A stretch of DNA of 19,409 bases, from NCBI GenBank assembly GCA_023460055.1, contig JAEWRJ010000083.1:1-19409 (forward strand), read 5' to 3'. Positions within the stretch are counted from its first letter, which is position 1; every line of letters starts with the position of its first letter. Shown piece after piece: positions 13,614 through 19,409 of this stretch. The translations under genes were made by a program, and so were the position numbers. This DNA is from Bacillota bacterium. GTDB taxonomy: Bacteria > Bacillota > Clostridia > Christensenellales > Aristaeellaceae. The notes beneath the pieces were generated by a model, which saw only the letters and a program-made list of their open reading frames with translations, ran no database searches and was not told the DNA's origin.

Positions 13614-15160
13614 TACAGTTTGAAGCGGCAGTCCGTATGGCCGGTCATAAGATGATCGCGGGCTTTGAAGGCACTTCTCTGCCCGATGAGATGATCAGGT
13701 TGGTGAAAGAACACAAGGTCAGCAATGTGATTCTTTTCCGCCGAAACATAGAATCAAAACAGCAGCTTAAGAGACTGTGCGATGATATTCAATCGCTAAT
13801 AAAGCAGGAAACAGGCGAGGCTGCGCTGATCACCATCGACCAGGAAGGCGGCGGTGTCAGCCGCCTGCCGGCCGAATGCCCGGTGTTCCCCTCCCAGATG
13901 GCTATCGCGGCCACCGGAAACCCGCATAACGCCTATGAAGCCGCTTTTCTCACCGGCAGGCAGCTGCTGGGGCTGGGCGTCAACTTCAACCTGGCACCGG
14001 TGATGGACCTGAACTTGAACCCAAATAATCCGGTGATCGGGGCGCGCAGCTACTCAGACCGCCCTGAGACCGCCGCGCTGTTCGGGGCCGAATCAATCAG
14101 AGGCCACAAGGATGCAGGTGTTTTTGCCGCCGCCAAGCATTTCCCCGGCCATGGGGATACATCGGTGGATTCCCATGTCGGTCTGCCCACCGTAGATAAA
14201 TCTATTGACGAAATGCGGGAGAGCGAACTGAAGAGTTTTCAAGCGGCTATTGCGGCGGGCGTGCCCGCTGTCATGGTATCGCACATTCTTTATCCCAGGC
14301 TCCAGGAAAAGCCGCTGCCCGCCACGATGTCGAGGGACATCATTACGGATTTGCTCAAGGGCGATATGAAATTCAGCGGTCTTGCCATCAGCGACTGCAT
14401 GATGATGGATGCCATCCGCGCATATTATGGCACGGTTGAAGGCTGCGTCGCTTCCGCCCAGGCGGGAATGGACCTGATCTTTGTATCCCATGACCCCGTG
14501 CTCGCCGCCCAGGCGGCGCAGGGCATCCGGGATCTGATCCTCTCTGGCGGCATCAGCGAAGAAGAAGCCGCAGCGTCGGAAAACAAAGTACTGGCTGCCA
14601 AGCGCGAAGCATTCAAAGCCCAGCAGGCATTTTCAAACCCGCCTAAGGATGATGAGTTGCACGGCAAAGCAGCCGGAATGGCCAGGGAAGCCCTTTGTCT
14701 TGTGAACGCCGATGCTTTGCCAGATATCGGATCTGCTCCCCTGTTCATTGGCAGGCCTCCCTACCGGGCCGGCCAGGCATCCGATCCCGGCGCGCATCAA
14801 ATCAGTTTCTCCAAGCGTCTGGCAGACGCGGCCGGAGGGAGGACATTTGAACTGAGCGCTGAATTGACTGAGGATGATGTCCCCGCCATTCTTTCTGCCG
14901 CCGGTCTTGCCAGCGCGGTGATACTCGGCGTACAGGGAATCCGGCTGAGCGCTGCCGAAGAGAAGCTGCTCATTGCTCTGCGCGGACTTTCAAAGCCTGT
15001 GGTATGCGTAACGCTTCGCACGCCCTATCCCCTTTCCCGGTTGCCAGACGGCATCACAGGATTGGCTGCATTTGATTACAGTGAGGATAGCCTGACCGCT
15101 CTTTGCGAAGTTTTTACCCGAAAAATTAATCCGGCTGGCCGGATGCCAGTCAGGCTGTAA
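13610..15160 (+). CDS. nagZ: Family GH3 beta-N-acetylglucosaminidase, cytoplasmic
   Basis: NagZ splits beta-linked GlcNAc from MurNAc-containing sugars. The 516-residue protein has the GH3 TIM barrel with TIDQEGGGVSRL (75-86), KHFPGHGDT (176-184), the Asp187-Ser-His189 dyad in VDSH, and the nucleophile Asp262 in LAISDCMMMDA. After about residue 340 an extra alpha/beta domain follows, as in Bacillus-type NagZ and unlike the one-domain E. coli enzyme. There is no signal peptide or lipobox, so unlike the exported B. subtilis enzyme it should act in the cytoplasm, on disaccharide that has been imported. AAGGAGG lies at the end of murQ, and the ATG overlaps the murQ stop. Confidence 0.94.
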   Translation: MIQFEAAVRMAGHKMIAGFEGTSLPDEMIRLVKEHKVSNVILFRRNIESKQQLKRLCDDIQSLIKQETGEAALITIDQEGGGVSRLPAECPVFPSQMAIAATGNPHNAYEAAFLTGRQLLGLGVNFNLAPVMDLNLNPNNPVIGARSYSDRPETAALFGAESIRGHKDAGVFAAAKHFPGHGDTSVDSHVGLPTVDKSIDEMRESELKSFQAAIAAGVPAVMVSHILYPRLQEKPLPATMSRDIITDLLKGDMKFSGLAISDCMMMDAIRAYYGTVEGCVASAQAGMDLIFVSHDPVLAAQAAQGIRDLILSGGISEEEAAASENKVLAAKREAFKAQQAFSNPPKDDELHGKAAGMAREALCLVNADALPDIGSAPLFIGRPPYRAGQASDPGAHQISFSKRLADAAGGRTFELSAELTEDDVPAILSAAGLASAVILGVQGIRLSAAEEKLLIALRGLSKPVVCVTLRTPYPLSRLPDGITGLAAFDYSEDSLTALCEVFTRKINPAGRMPVRL

Positions 15161-15170
15161 GGAGAGCGGG

Positions 15171-16082
15171 ATGGCCTATGTAGCTGGATGGGACGGGGGC
15201 GGCAGCAAAACGGCGGCTGTTTGCCTTGATATAAAGGGCGGACAACTGATGCGGGAACCTTTCGGCCCCCTCAACCCCAACGGAGCGGACGCGTCCGCTA
15301 TTGAGCATACAATTCAAAACGCGCTTGCTGCGATGAACAGGCTTCCCGGCGGACTTTCGGAATGCCGGCACCTGACAGTAGGCGCGGCGGGCGTCAGCAA
15401 CCCCAAGGCGGCGTATTTGATAAGCAGTCTGATCAGAAAATCCGGATATACAGGCCCGCTTGATATCGTTGGGGATCATGAAATCCTTCTGCACGGCGCG
15501 GTGGGCCGGGAAGGCGCTGTGCTGATCGCCGGCACAGGTTCTATATGCATCGGCAGGAACGCTTCGGGGCGGACCCACAGGTCAGGGGGGCTGGGTTACC
15601 TGATCGGCGATGAGGGAAGCGGCTACTGGATAGGCCTGAAAATACTAAGCGCGGCTGCAAGATCCCTGGATGGCCGGGGCCCGGAGACGCTGATGACGCC
15701 CCCCCTTCTGGAGGCGCTTCAATGCGGCAGCCTGAAGGACATCATCGGCCGGATCTATAACGATGACTTTGATAAGTCAAAGATTGCCGCGCTCTCGCGT
15801 CTGCTGATGGACGCGCTGGCTCAAAACGACGGAACAGCGCTTGAGATAGCGAAGGCCGCGGCAGATGAGTTGTGCCTGCTTGCAGGTACGGTGATTGCGC
15901 CTTTAAGCCTGGAGGATAAATGTCTGGCTTTGTCCGGCGGCCTGCTGTCGGAATCCAGCCCGCTGCGTCTGCCTGTCACGGAACGGGTACAGCGCAGCTT
16001 TCCGGCGCTTCAGATCATTTCGCCGCGCGCCGAAGCGGCGCAGGGCGCTGCCCTGATGGCGCTGGACCTTCTCAACGGCTGA
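15171..16082 (+). CDS. murK: BadF/BadG-type N-acetylmuramic acid/N-acetylglucosamine kinase
   Basis: This cytoplasmic ATP-dependent sugar kinase (303 residues) belongs to the ASKHA fold. The phosphate loops GWDGGGSKT (6-14) and IAGTGSICIG (119-128), GDEGSGYWIG (146-155) and the adenosine motif ALSGGLL near the C-terminus are visible, with GDHEIL (101-106) at the expected catalytic Asp. Clostridial members of this group (MurK) phosphorylate both MurNAc and GlcNAc, which fits its position 10 bp after nagZ and with murQ in the operon; it would supply MurQ with its substrate in the absence of a PTS. The symbol is taken from this context; a GlcNAc-only kinase is the alternative. AAGGAGA precedes the ATG. 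Confidence 0.88.
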   Translation: MAYVAGWDGGGSKTAAVCLDIKGGQLMREPFGPLNPNGADASAIEHTIQNALAAMNRLPGGLSECRHLTVGAAGVSNPKAAYLISSLIRKSGYTGPLDIVGDHEILLHGAVGREGAVLIAGTGSICIGRNASGRTHRSGGLGYLIGDEGSGYWIGLKILSAAARSLDGRGPETLMTPPLLEALQCGSLKDIIGRIYNDDFDKSKIAALSRLLMDALAQNDGTALEIAKAAADELCLLAGTVIAPLSLEDKCLALSGGLLSESSPLRLPVTERVQRSFPALQIISPRAEAAQGAALMALDLLNG

Positions 16083-16101
16083 TTAGCTTAAAATCATTTC
16101 G

Positions 16102-16147
16102 GGATCCCTGCCCCCTATTTCCTACAACCGCGGGCCGGGATCCTTTT
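16102..16147 (+). terminator. Intrinsic terminator of the amino-sugar operon
   Basis: GGATCCCTGCCC (16102-16113) pairs with GGGCCGGGATCC (16132-16143) over 12 bp with one mismatch, followed by TTTT (16144-16147). It begins 20 bp after the kinase stop. On the minus strand no proper T-run follows, so it is a weaker terminator for the opposing gene. Confidence 0.8.
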
Positions 16148-16193
16148 AAATGGTGCTGATGACCGCAAACAGGAATAAACGCTTCCCGGATAT

Positions 16194-16553
16194 TTACCTT
16201 TGACTGCGCAAAACCAAGGTCCAGCGCTGCACGTCAAAACCGAACTGAACCTGATCATCCGTTATTAAAATAGGACGTTTGACCAGCATACCGTCGCTCG
16301 CGAGCAGGCGCAGCTGTTCCTCCTCAGGCATGCCGTCAAGTTTTTCCTTCAAGCCAAGCGCTCTGTATGCTATTCCGCTGGTGTTAAACAAACGCCTGAG
16401 CGGGAGGCCGCTGCGCGGATACCATTCCTTTAACTCTTCGTAAGTCGGTTTTTCTTCCTTGATGTGGCGCACCGAATAATCCGCCCGATGATCATCCAGC
16501 CATTGTTTAGCCTTGGAGCAGGTGGTGCATTTGGGATACTCAATCAGCAGCAT
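16194..16553 (-). CDS. ArsC/Spx-family thioredoxin-fold protein
   Basis: The 119-residue protein has the family pattern YPKCTTCSKAKQWL with a CxxC pair at Cys9/Cys12, then the P-loop-like region LPLRRLFNTSG and MLVKRPILI. Such proteins include glutaredoxin-type arsenate reductases, Spx regulators and uncharacterised relatives; a CxxC here fits the Spx/YffB side as well as arsenate reductase, so I give no symbol. It is the last gene of the minus-strand group, 8 bp after the esterase gene, with only a weak binding site (AGGA). No other arsenic gene is nearby. Confidence 0.85.
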   Translation of the reverse strand: MLLIEYPKCTTCSKAKQWLDDHRADYSVRHIKEEKPTYEELKEWYPRSGLPLRRLFNTSGIAYRALGLKEKLDGMPEEEQLRLLASDGMLVKRPILITDDQVQFGFDVQRWTLVLRSQR

Positions 16554-16561
16554 GCCTGGTC

Positions 16562-17521
16562 CTACAGCCCCAGCATGAACTGGAAAATAATATCGGATGA
16601 ATCAGGCAGATTCTCATGCCCGAAGTCCGGCCAAAGCTCATAGCGCTTTTTACAGGTCATTTTATTATAGGCCGCAAACTGCGTGGAAGGCGGACAAACG
16701 GTATCCATCAGCCCGCAGCAAAGCAGAACTTCTGCACGAATGCGAGGCGCGAGGTACTGAAGGTCAATGTAACCCAGGCGGGTGAATACCTCATCATCCT
16801 TCAAATGACGCGGATCAAAATGGCGGAAGTACTCACGCAGTTCGGCATAGGCCGCTACATCAAGGTCCATATCCCATACGCGCCGGTAATCGCACATGAA
16901 CGGATAGACCGGCGCAGCCAGCTTTATACGCGTCTCCAGCGACGCGCAGGCAATGGTCAGGGCGCCTCCCTGACTGCCGCCGGTCACGCCGACACGGTCC
17001 TCATCCACATAGGGAAGGCTCATGACGATACGGGCCAGCTGAGCAGTATCCAAAAAAAGCGCGCGGGTCAAAAGTTTTTTGGGATCAGGCTCATCCAGGC
17101 CGCGGATGATCTGCCCGTGCAGGGTATTCCCCTTTACATCGCCTTTATCTTCAGATCTGCCTCCCTGTCCCCTGCAATCGAGCGCCGCCACCACAAAGCC
17201 GGCCTGAACAAAGCGCAGGTACTGGGACCAATCACCGCTGCTGCCTGTGTATCCATGAAAATTAAGCACTGCCGGCGCGTTTTGCGCCCCAATAGGGACG
17301 AGCAGCTTGGCATAGATCCTGGCGCCTCCGACGCCTGTAAACCACAGGTCAAAACACTCAGTGCCCGGCGCCTGGAATGCCGCCCTTTCCAGTGTATGGG
17401 CAGTGCCCAGGGCATGCATTTCGCGGATGGACTCGTCCCAGTACTCATCAAAGTCTTCAGGCCTGGGATTTACGCCCTGATAGGCAAGCAATTTCTCAAG
17501 CGGCATCTCAAATATTGGCAT
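16562..17521 (-). CDS. CE7-family acetyl esterase (acetylxylan esterase/cephalosporin-C deacetylase)
   Basis: This alpha/beta-hydrolase of 319 residues belongs to carbohydrate esterase family 7, cytoplasmic in the absence of a signal peptide. It has the family-typical RGQ (117-119) in LDCRGQGGRSED, the nucleophile Ser183 in GGSQGG, Asp273 in MDTVCPPST and His302 in the HE motif FGHENLP. Cytoplasmic CE7 enzymes deacetylate short imported xylo-oligosaccharides and other small acetyl esters. Length matches the family. AGGAGA lies nine bases before the ATG. It follows tcdA by 36 AT-rich bases, and the neighbours give no direct hint of a glycan substrate. Confidence 0.92.
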   Translation of the reverse strand: MPIFEMPLEKLLAYQGVNPRPEDFDEYWDESIREMHALGTAHTLERAAFQAPGTECFDLWFTGVGGARIYAKLLVPIGAQNAPAVLNFHGYTGSSGDWSQYLRFVQAGFVVAALDCRGQGGRSEDKGDVKGNTLHGQIIRGLDEPDPKKLLTRALFLDTAQLARIVMSLPYVDEDRVGVTGGSQGGALTIACASLETRIKLAAPVYPFMCDYRRVWDMDLDVAAYAELREYFRHFDPRHLKDDEVFTRLGYIDLQYLAPRIRAEVLLCCGLMDTVCPPSTQFAAYNKMTCKKRYELWPDFGHENLPDSSDIIFQFMLGL

Positions 17522-17557
17522 TGAATTGATCTCCTGTCACTTTATTTATAATATATT

Positions 17558-18316
17558 CTATTTATTTGCCTGCGCTATATCGCGCACGATTTCTCCTGCC
17601 ATGATAAGGCCCATGACAGGCGGAACAAAAGAGGTGCTGCCCGGAATAGCGCGGCGCGCGGAACAACTGCGCGCTGTCCCTGGCGGGCATACGCAATGGT
17701 TTTTACAGCTCAGTTCTTCATCCTCGGCCGGTTTCATAGCCTCTTCCGTGGAGAAAACCACCTTCAAGCCGGGTATCCCGCGCTTGCGCAGCTCGGTACG
17801 CATCACCCGCGCCAGAGGGCAAACGCTGGTCTGATATATATCAGCCACCTTCAGCCTGGTGGGATCCAGTTTATTGCCGGCCCCCATCGCGCTGATGATT
17901 TTAACCCCCAGAGCCTGCGCCCGGCAGACCAGTTCCAGCTTCGCCTTGACGGTATCCACAGCGTCCACCACATAGTCATAGACCGACAGGTCGATGGTGT
18001 CCGCGGTTTGGGGCAAGTAGAAAATATTCCTTGCTTGCACTTTCAGTTTGGGATTGATGTCCTCCAGCCGCTCCTTCATCACCCGTGTCTTGTCGCGGCC
18101 TATCGTCGAATGAAGGGCGATGATCTGGCGGTTCAGGTTGGTCAGACAGACACGGTCATCGTCAAAAATGTCGATAGCCCCTATGCCGCTTCGCGCCAAG
18201 GCTTCCGCGGTATACCCGCCGACTCCGCCGATACCGAACACCGCTACCCTTGCGCGCGCAAGCCGCTCCATTCCCTCGCTGCCCAACAGCAGCTGGGAAC
18301 GCGCAAATTGATTCAT
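17558..18316 (-). CDS. tcdA: tRNA threonylcarbamoyladenosine (t6A) dehydratase, ThiF/E1-like
   Basis: TcdA uses ATP to cyclise t6A to ct6A at position 37 of ANN-decoding tRNAs. The 252-residue protein shows the nucleotide-binding GIGGVGG (28-34), FDDDRVCLTNLNRQ (51-64), DAVDTVKAK (118-126), the conserved VCPLARVMRTELRKRGI (165-181) and SFVPPVMGLIMAGEIV near the end. Four cysteines (204, 208, 210, 218) form a CxxxCxC plus Cys cluster, common in clostridial TcdA. GGGGGAG precedes the ATG, 13 bp after deoD. Other E1-like proteins share parts of this pattern but lack the CPLARVMR segment. Confidence 0.92.
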   Translation of the reverse strand: MNQFARSQLLLGSEGMERLARARVAVFGIGGVGGYTAEALARSGIGAIDIFDDDRVCLTNLNRQIIALHSTIGRDKTRVMKERLEDINPKLKVQARNIFYLPQTADTIDLSVYDYVVDAVDTVKAKLELVCRAQALGVKIISAMGAGNKLDPTRLKVADIYQTSVCPLARVMRTELRKRGIPGLKVVFSTEEAMKPAEDEELSCKNHCVCPPGTARSCSARRAIPGSTSFVPPVMGLIMAGEIVRDIAQANK

Positions 18317-18329
18317 TATTTCTCCCCCG

Positions 18330-19043
18330 TTACAGAATGCCCAGGGCGATTTCCATCATGCGGGTAAAGCTTTTCTGCCGTTCCTCCGCCGTGGTGACCC
18401 CGCCGCTCGTAAAAGAATCCGAAATTGTCAGCAGGCAGGCGGCGTTTTTACCGGTAACTGAAGCGTTGTGGAACAGCGCGAAACTCTCCATTTCAACAGC
18501 CAGGCATCCCTCACGGTCACGCAGATCCATCCAGTAGTTTTCTCCCTGCCAGGGCTTGCGGTAAAACACATCGCTTGAGTGGATAATGCCCTGATGAAGC
18601 GGGATATCAAGCGCTTTCGCGCTCTGGATCAGCCTCTTGTTAAGCGTATCGCTGGGGTATATAAGTTTATCACTGCAGCCGCTCATGGTGTACGCGTAGC
18701 TTGATTCGCTCCATGCCGCGCTGGCCAGCAGCACGTCAAACAGCTTAAGCTGGGGCGCGTAGGCCCCGGCGGAACCAACGCGGATGATGTTCTCGACCTC
18801 ATATTCAGTGAACAGCTCATAAGAGTAAATGCCGATAGAAGGCATCCCCATGCCGCTGCCCATAACAGAAACCCTCTTGCCTTTATAGCTGCCTGTATAG
18901 CCCAGCATGCCCCTTGTCTGGTTGAAGGGAACGGCTCCGTCCAAAAAGGTATCAGCGATCATCCTGGCGCGCAAAGGATCGCCGGGCATAAGTACTGTAT
19001 CTGCGATCTGGCCGCGCTCGGCCTGATTATGCGGTGTCGGCAT
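18330..19043 (-). CDS. deoD: Purine nucleoside phosphorylase, DeoD type
   Basis: DeoD cleaves purine (deoxy)nucleosides with phosphate to base and (deoxy)ribose-1-phosphate. The 237-residue protein fits the hexameric bacterial type: nucleoside-contacting His5 in TPH, the phosphate site MPGDPLRAR (19-27), SGMGMPSIGIYSYEL (63-77), RVGSAGAY (88-95), VEMESFAL and the base-contacting Asp in SDSFTSGG. GAGGAGG precedes the ATG. It heads the minus-strand group with tcdA and has a promoter at 19100-19128. Its product bases could be used by the phosphoribosyltransferase encoded at 4430-4984. Confidence 0.95.
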   Translation of the reverse strand: MPTPHNQAERGQIADTVLMPGDPLRARMIADTFLDGAVPFNQTRGMLGYTGSYKGKRVSVMGSGMGMPSIGIYSYELFTEYEVENIIRVGSAGAYAPQLKLFDVLLASAAWSESSYAYTMSGCSDKLIYPSDTLNKRLIQSAKALDIPLHQGIIHSSDVFYRKPWQGENYWMDLRDREGCLAVEMESFALFHNASVTGKNAACLLTISDSFTSGGVTTAEERQKSFTRMMEIALGIL

Positions 19044-19099
19044 GGTCTTGCCTCCTCATGCTAAATAATAATTATTGCCTGTAAACAAGCTTCTATATC

Positions 19100-19128
19100 A
19101 TTCTATACGCAGATGCTGCCCCTGTAAA
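19100..19128 (-). promoter_or_regulatory. deoD operon promoter
   Basis: On the minus strand TTTACA (19123-19128), a 17-bp spacer and TAGAAT (19100-19105) form a good promoter with a start near 19093. A second copy of TTTACAGG follows in the leader at about 19079-19086, which might be a repeat recognised by a regulator. Confidence 0.6.
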
Positions 19129-19143
19129 GCGCATACGCCGTAC

Positions 19144-19172
19144 AAAAAGGAGCCGGCTTTAAAGCCGGCTCC
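19144..19172 (-). terminator. Intrinsic terminator of the gene at the right edge
   Basis: GGAGCCGGCTTT (19149-19160) and AAAGCCGGCTCC (19161-19172) form a perfect palindrome; on the minus strand it is followed by five T (19144-19148). It ends the transcript of the partial gene at 19200-19409 and insulates the deoD promoter. Confidence 0.85.
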
Positions 19173-19199
19173 CCATAATAGTTCTCCAATGATACTGCT

Positions 19200-19409
19200 T
19201 TACTTGCTGAGCGTCAGGCTCACTTCCACCTTTTTATCAAGGCTTTCAGCGATGGCGGCCAGAATGTTGCCGTGGCTGTCATTAAGAGACATCGTAGCGC
19301 TCGCGGTTACATCCGCCAGCACAGCCTTGTCCTCGTCGCTCAGCGCGTCGTACTTCGCCTTGTCCTGCTCATTCTCGCTGCCGGCCTTCAGCGGGCGGCC
19401 GTTGCGGTC
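19200..19409 (-). CDS. C-terminal part of an unrecognised protein
   Basis: The frame is open from the window edge for 69 codons to a TAA at 19202-19200, and a strong terminator follows 28 bp later, which supports a real gene. The visible C-terminus is hydrophilic, rich in Asp, Glu, Lys and Ala, without Cys or a membrane segment. It contains DEDKAVLADVTASATMSLND and ends AIAESLDKKVEVSLTLSK. I do not recognise a family; the start and most of the protein lie outside the window. Confidence 0.7.
   Translation of the reverse strand, partial: DRNGRPLKAGSENEQDKAKYDALSDEDKAVLADVTASATMSLNDSHGNILAAIAESLDKKVEVSLTLSK

Noticed and set aside
16616..17524. 302-codon plus-strand open frame opposite the CE7 esterase
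   Set aside because: It covers the esterase almost exactly on the other strand, and the esterase has all its catalytic motifs, so this is a shadow frame.
1..19409. CRISPR array, tRNA or rRNA genes, prophage or defence system
   Set aside because: I saw no regularly spaced repeats, no cloverleaf-type sequences and no phage or defence protein patterns in the window.

Overview
The window looks like a chromosomal segment of an uncultured anaerobic Firmicute (Clostridia, possibly Christensenellales-like). This placement is inferred from protein style, strong GGAGG ribosome binding sites, sigma-A-type promoters and moderately high GC; no marker was searched. It is gene-dense core and metabolic DNA with one truncated insertion sequence at the left edge.

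Layout, left to right. (1) 1-389: start of an IS1182-type transposase running off the left edge, next to a bidirectional terminator. (2) 390-5073, minus strand: an NCS2/AzgA-type purine-base permease, an AAC(3)-like acetyltransferase, GMP synthase guaA, and an Apt-like phosphoribosyltransferase with its own promoter. (3) 5070-8931, minus strand: rpsB-tsf-pyrH, then an unrecognised single-pass membrane protein and a tRNA-dihydrouridine synthase where frr is usually found. (4) 8997-16147, plus strand: a divergent six-gene operon of a sugar-type binding protein, two LplB/LplC-type permeases, murQ, nagZ and a BadF/BadG-type amino-sugar kinase, closed by an intrinsic terminator. (5) 16194-19128, minus strand: deoD, the ThiF-family tRNA t6A dehydratase tcdA, a CE7 esterase and an ArsC/Spx-like protein, probably one operon. 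(6) 19144-19409: terminator and C-terminus of an unrecognised gene.

The most coherent system is region 4. It reads as a pathway for peptidoglycan amino sugars: ABC uptake of a GlcNAc-MurNAc-type sugar, intracellular cleavage by a NagZ without signal peptide, phosphorylation by the kinase, and removal of lactate by MurQ to give GlcNAc-6-phosphate. The enzymes are known families; the proposed new part is the dedicated ABC importer, with a non-lipidated binding protein and no ATPase gene of its own. Purine salvage genes (permease, phosphoribosyltransferase, guaA, deoD) flank the region on both sides.

Regulatory DNA is rich in structure. Promoters with 17-bp spacers can be placed upstream of most transcription units, and several overlap inverted repeats or terminators. 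All RNA structures and promoters were found by eye and have not been folded or tested.
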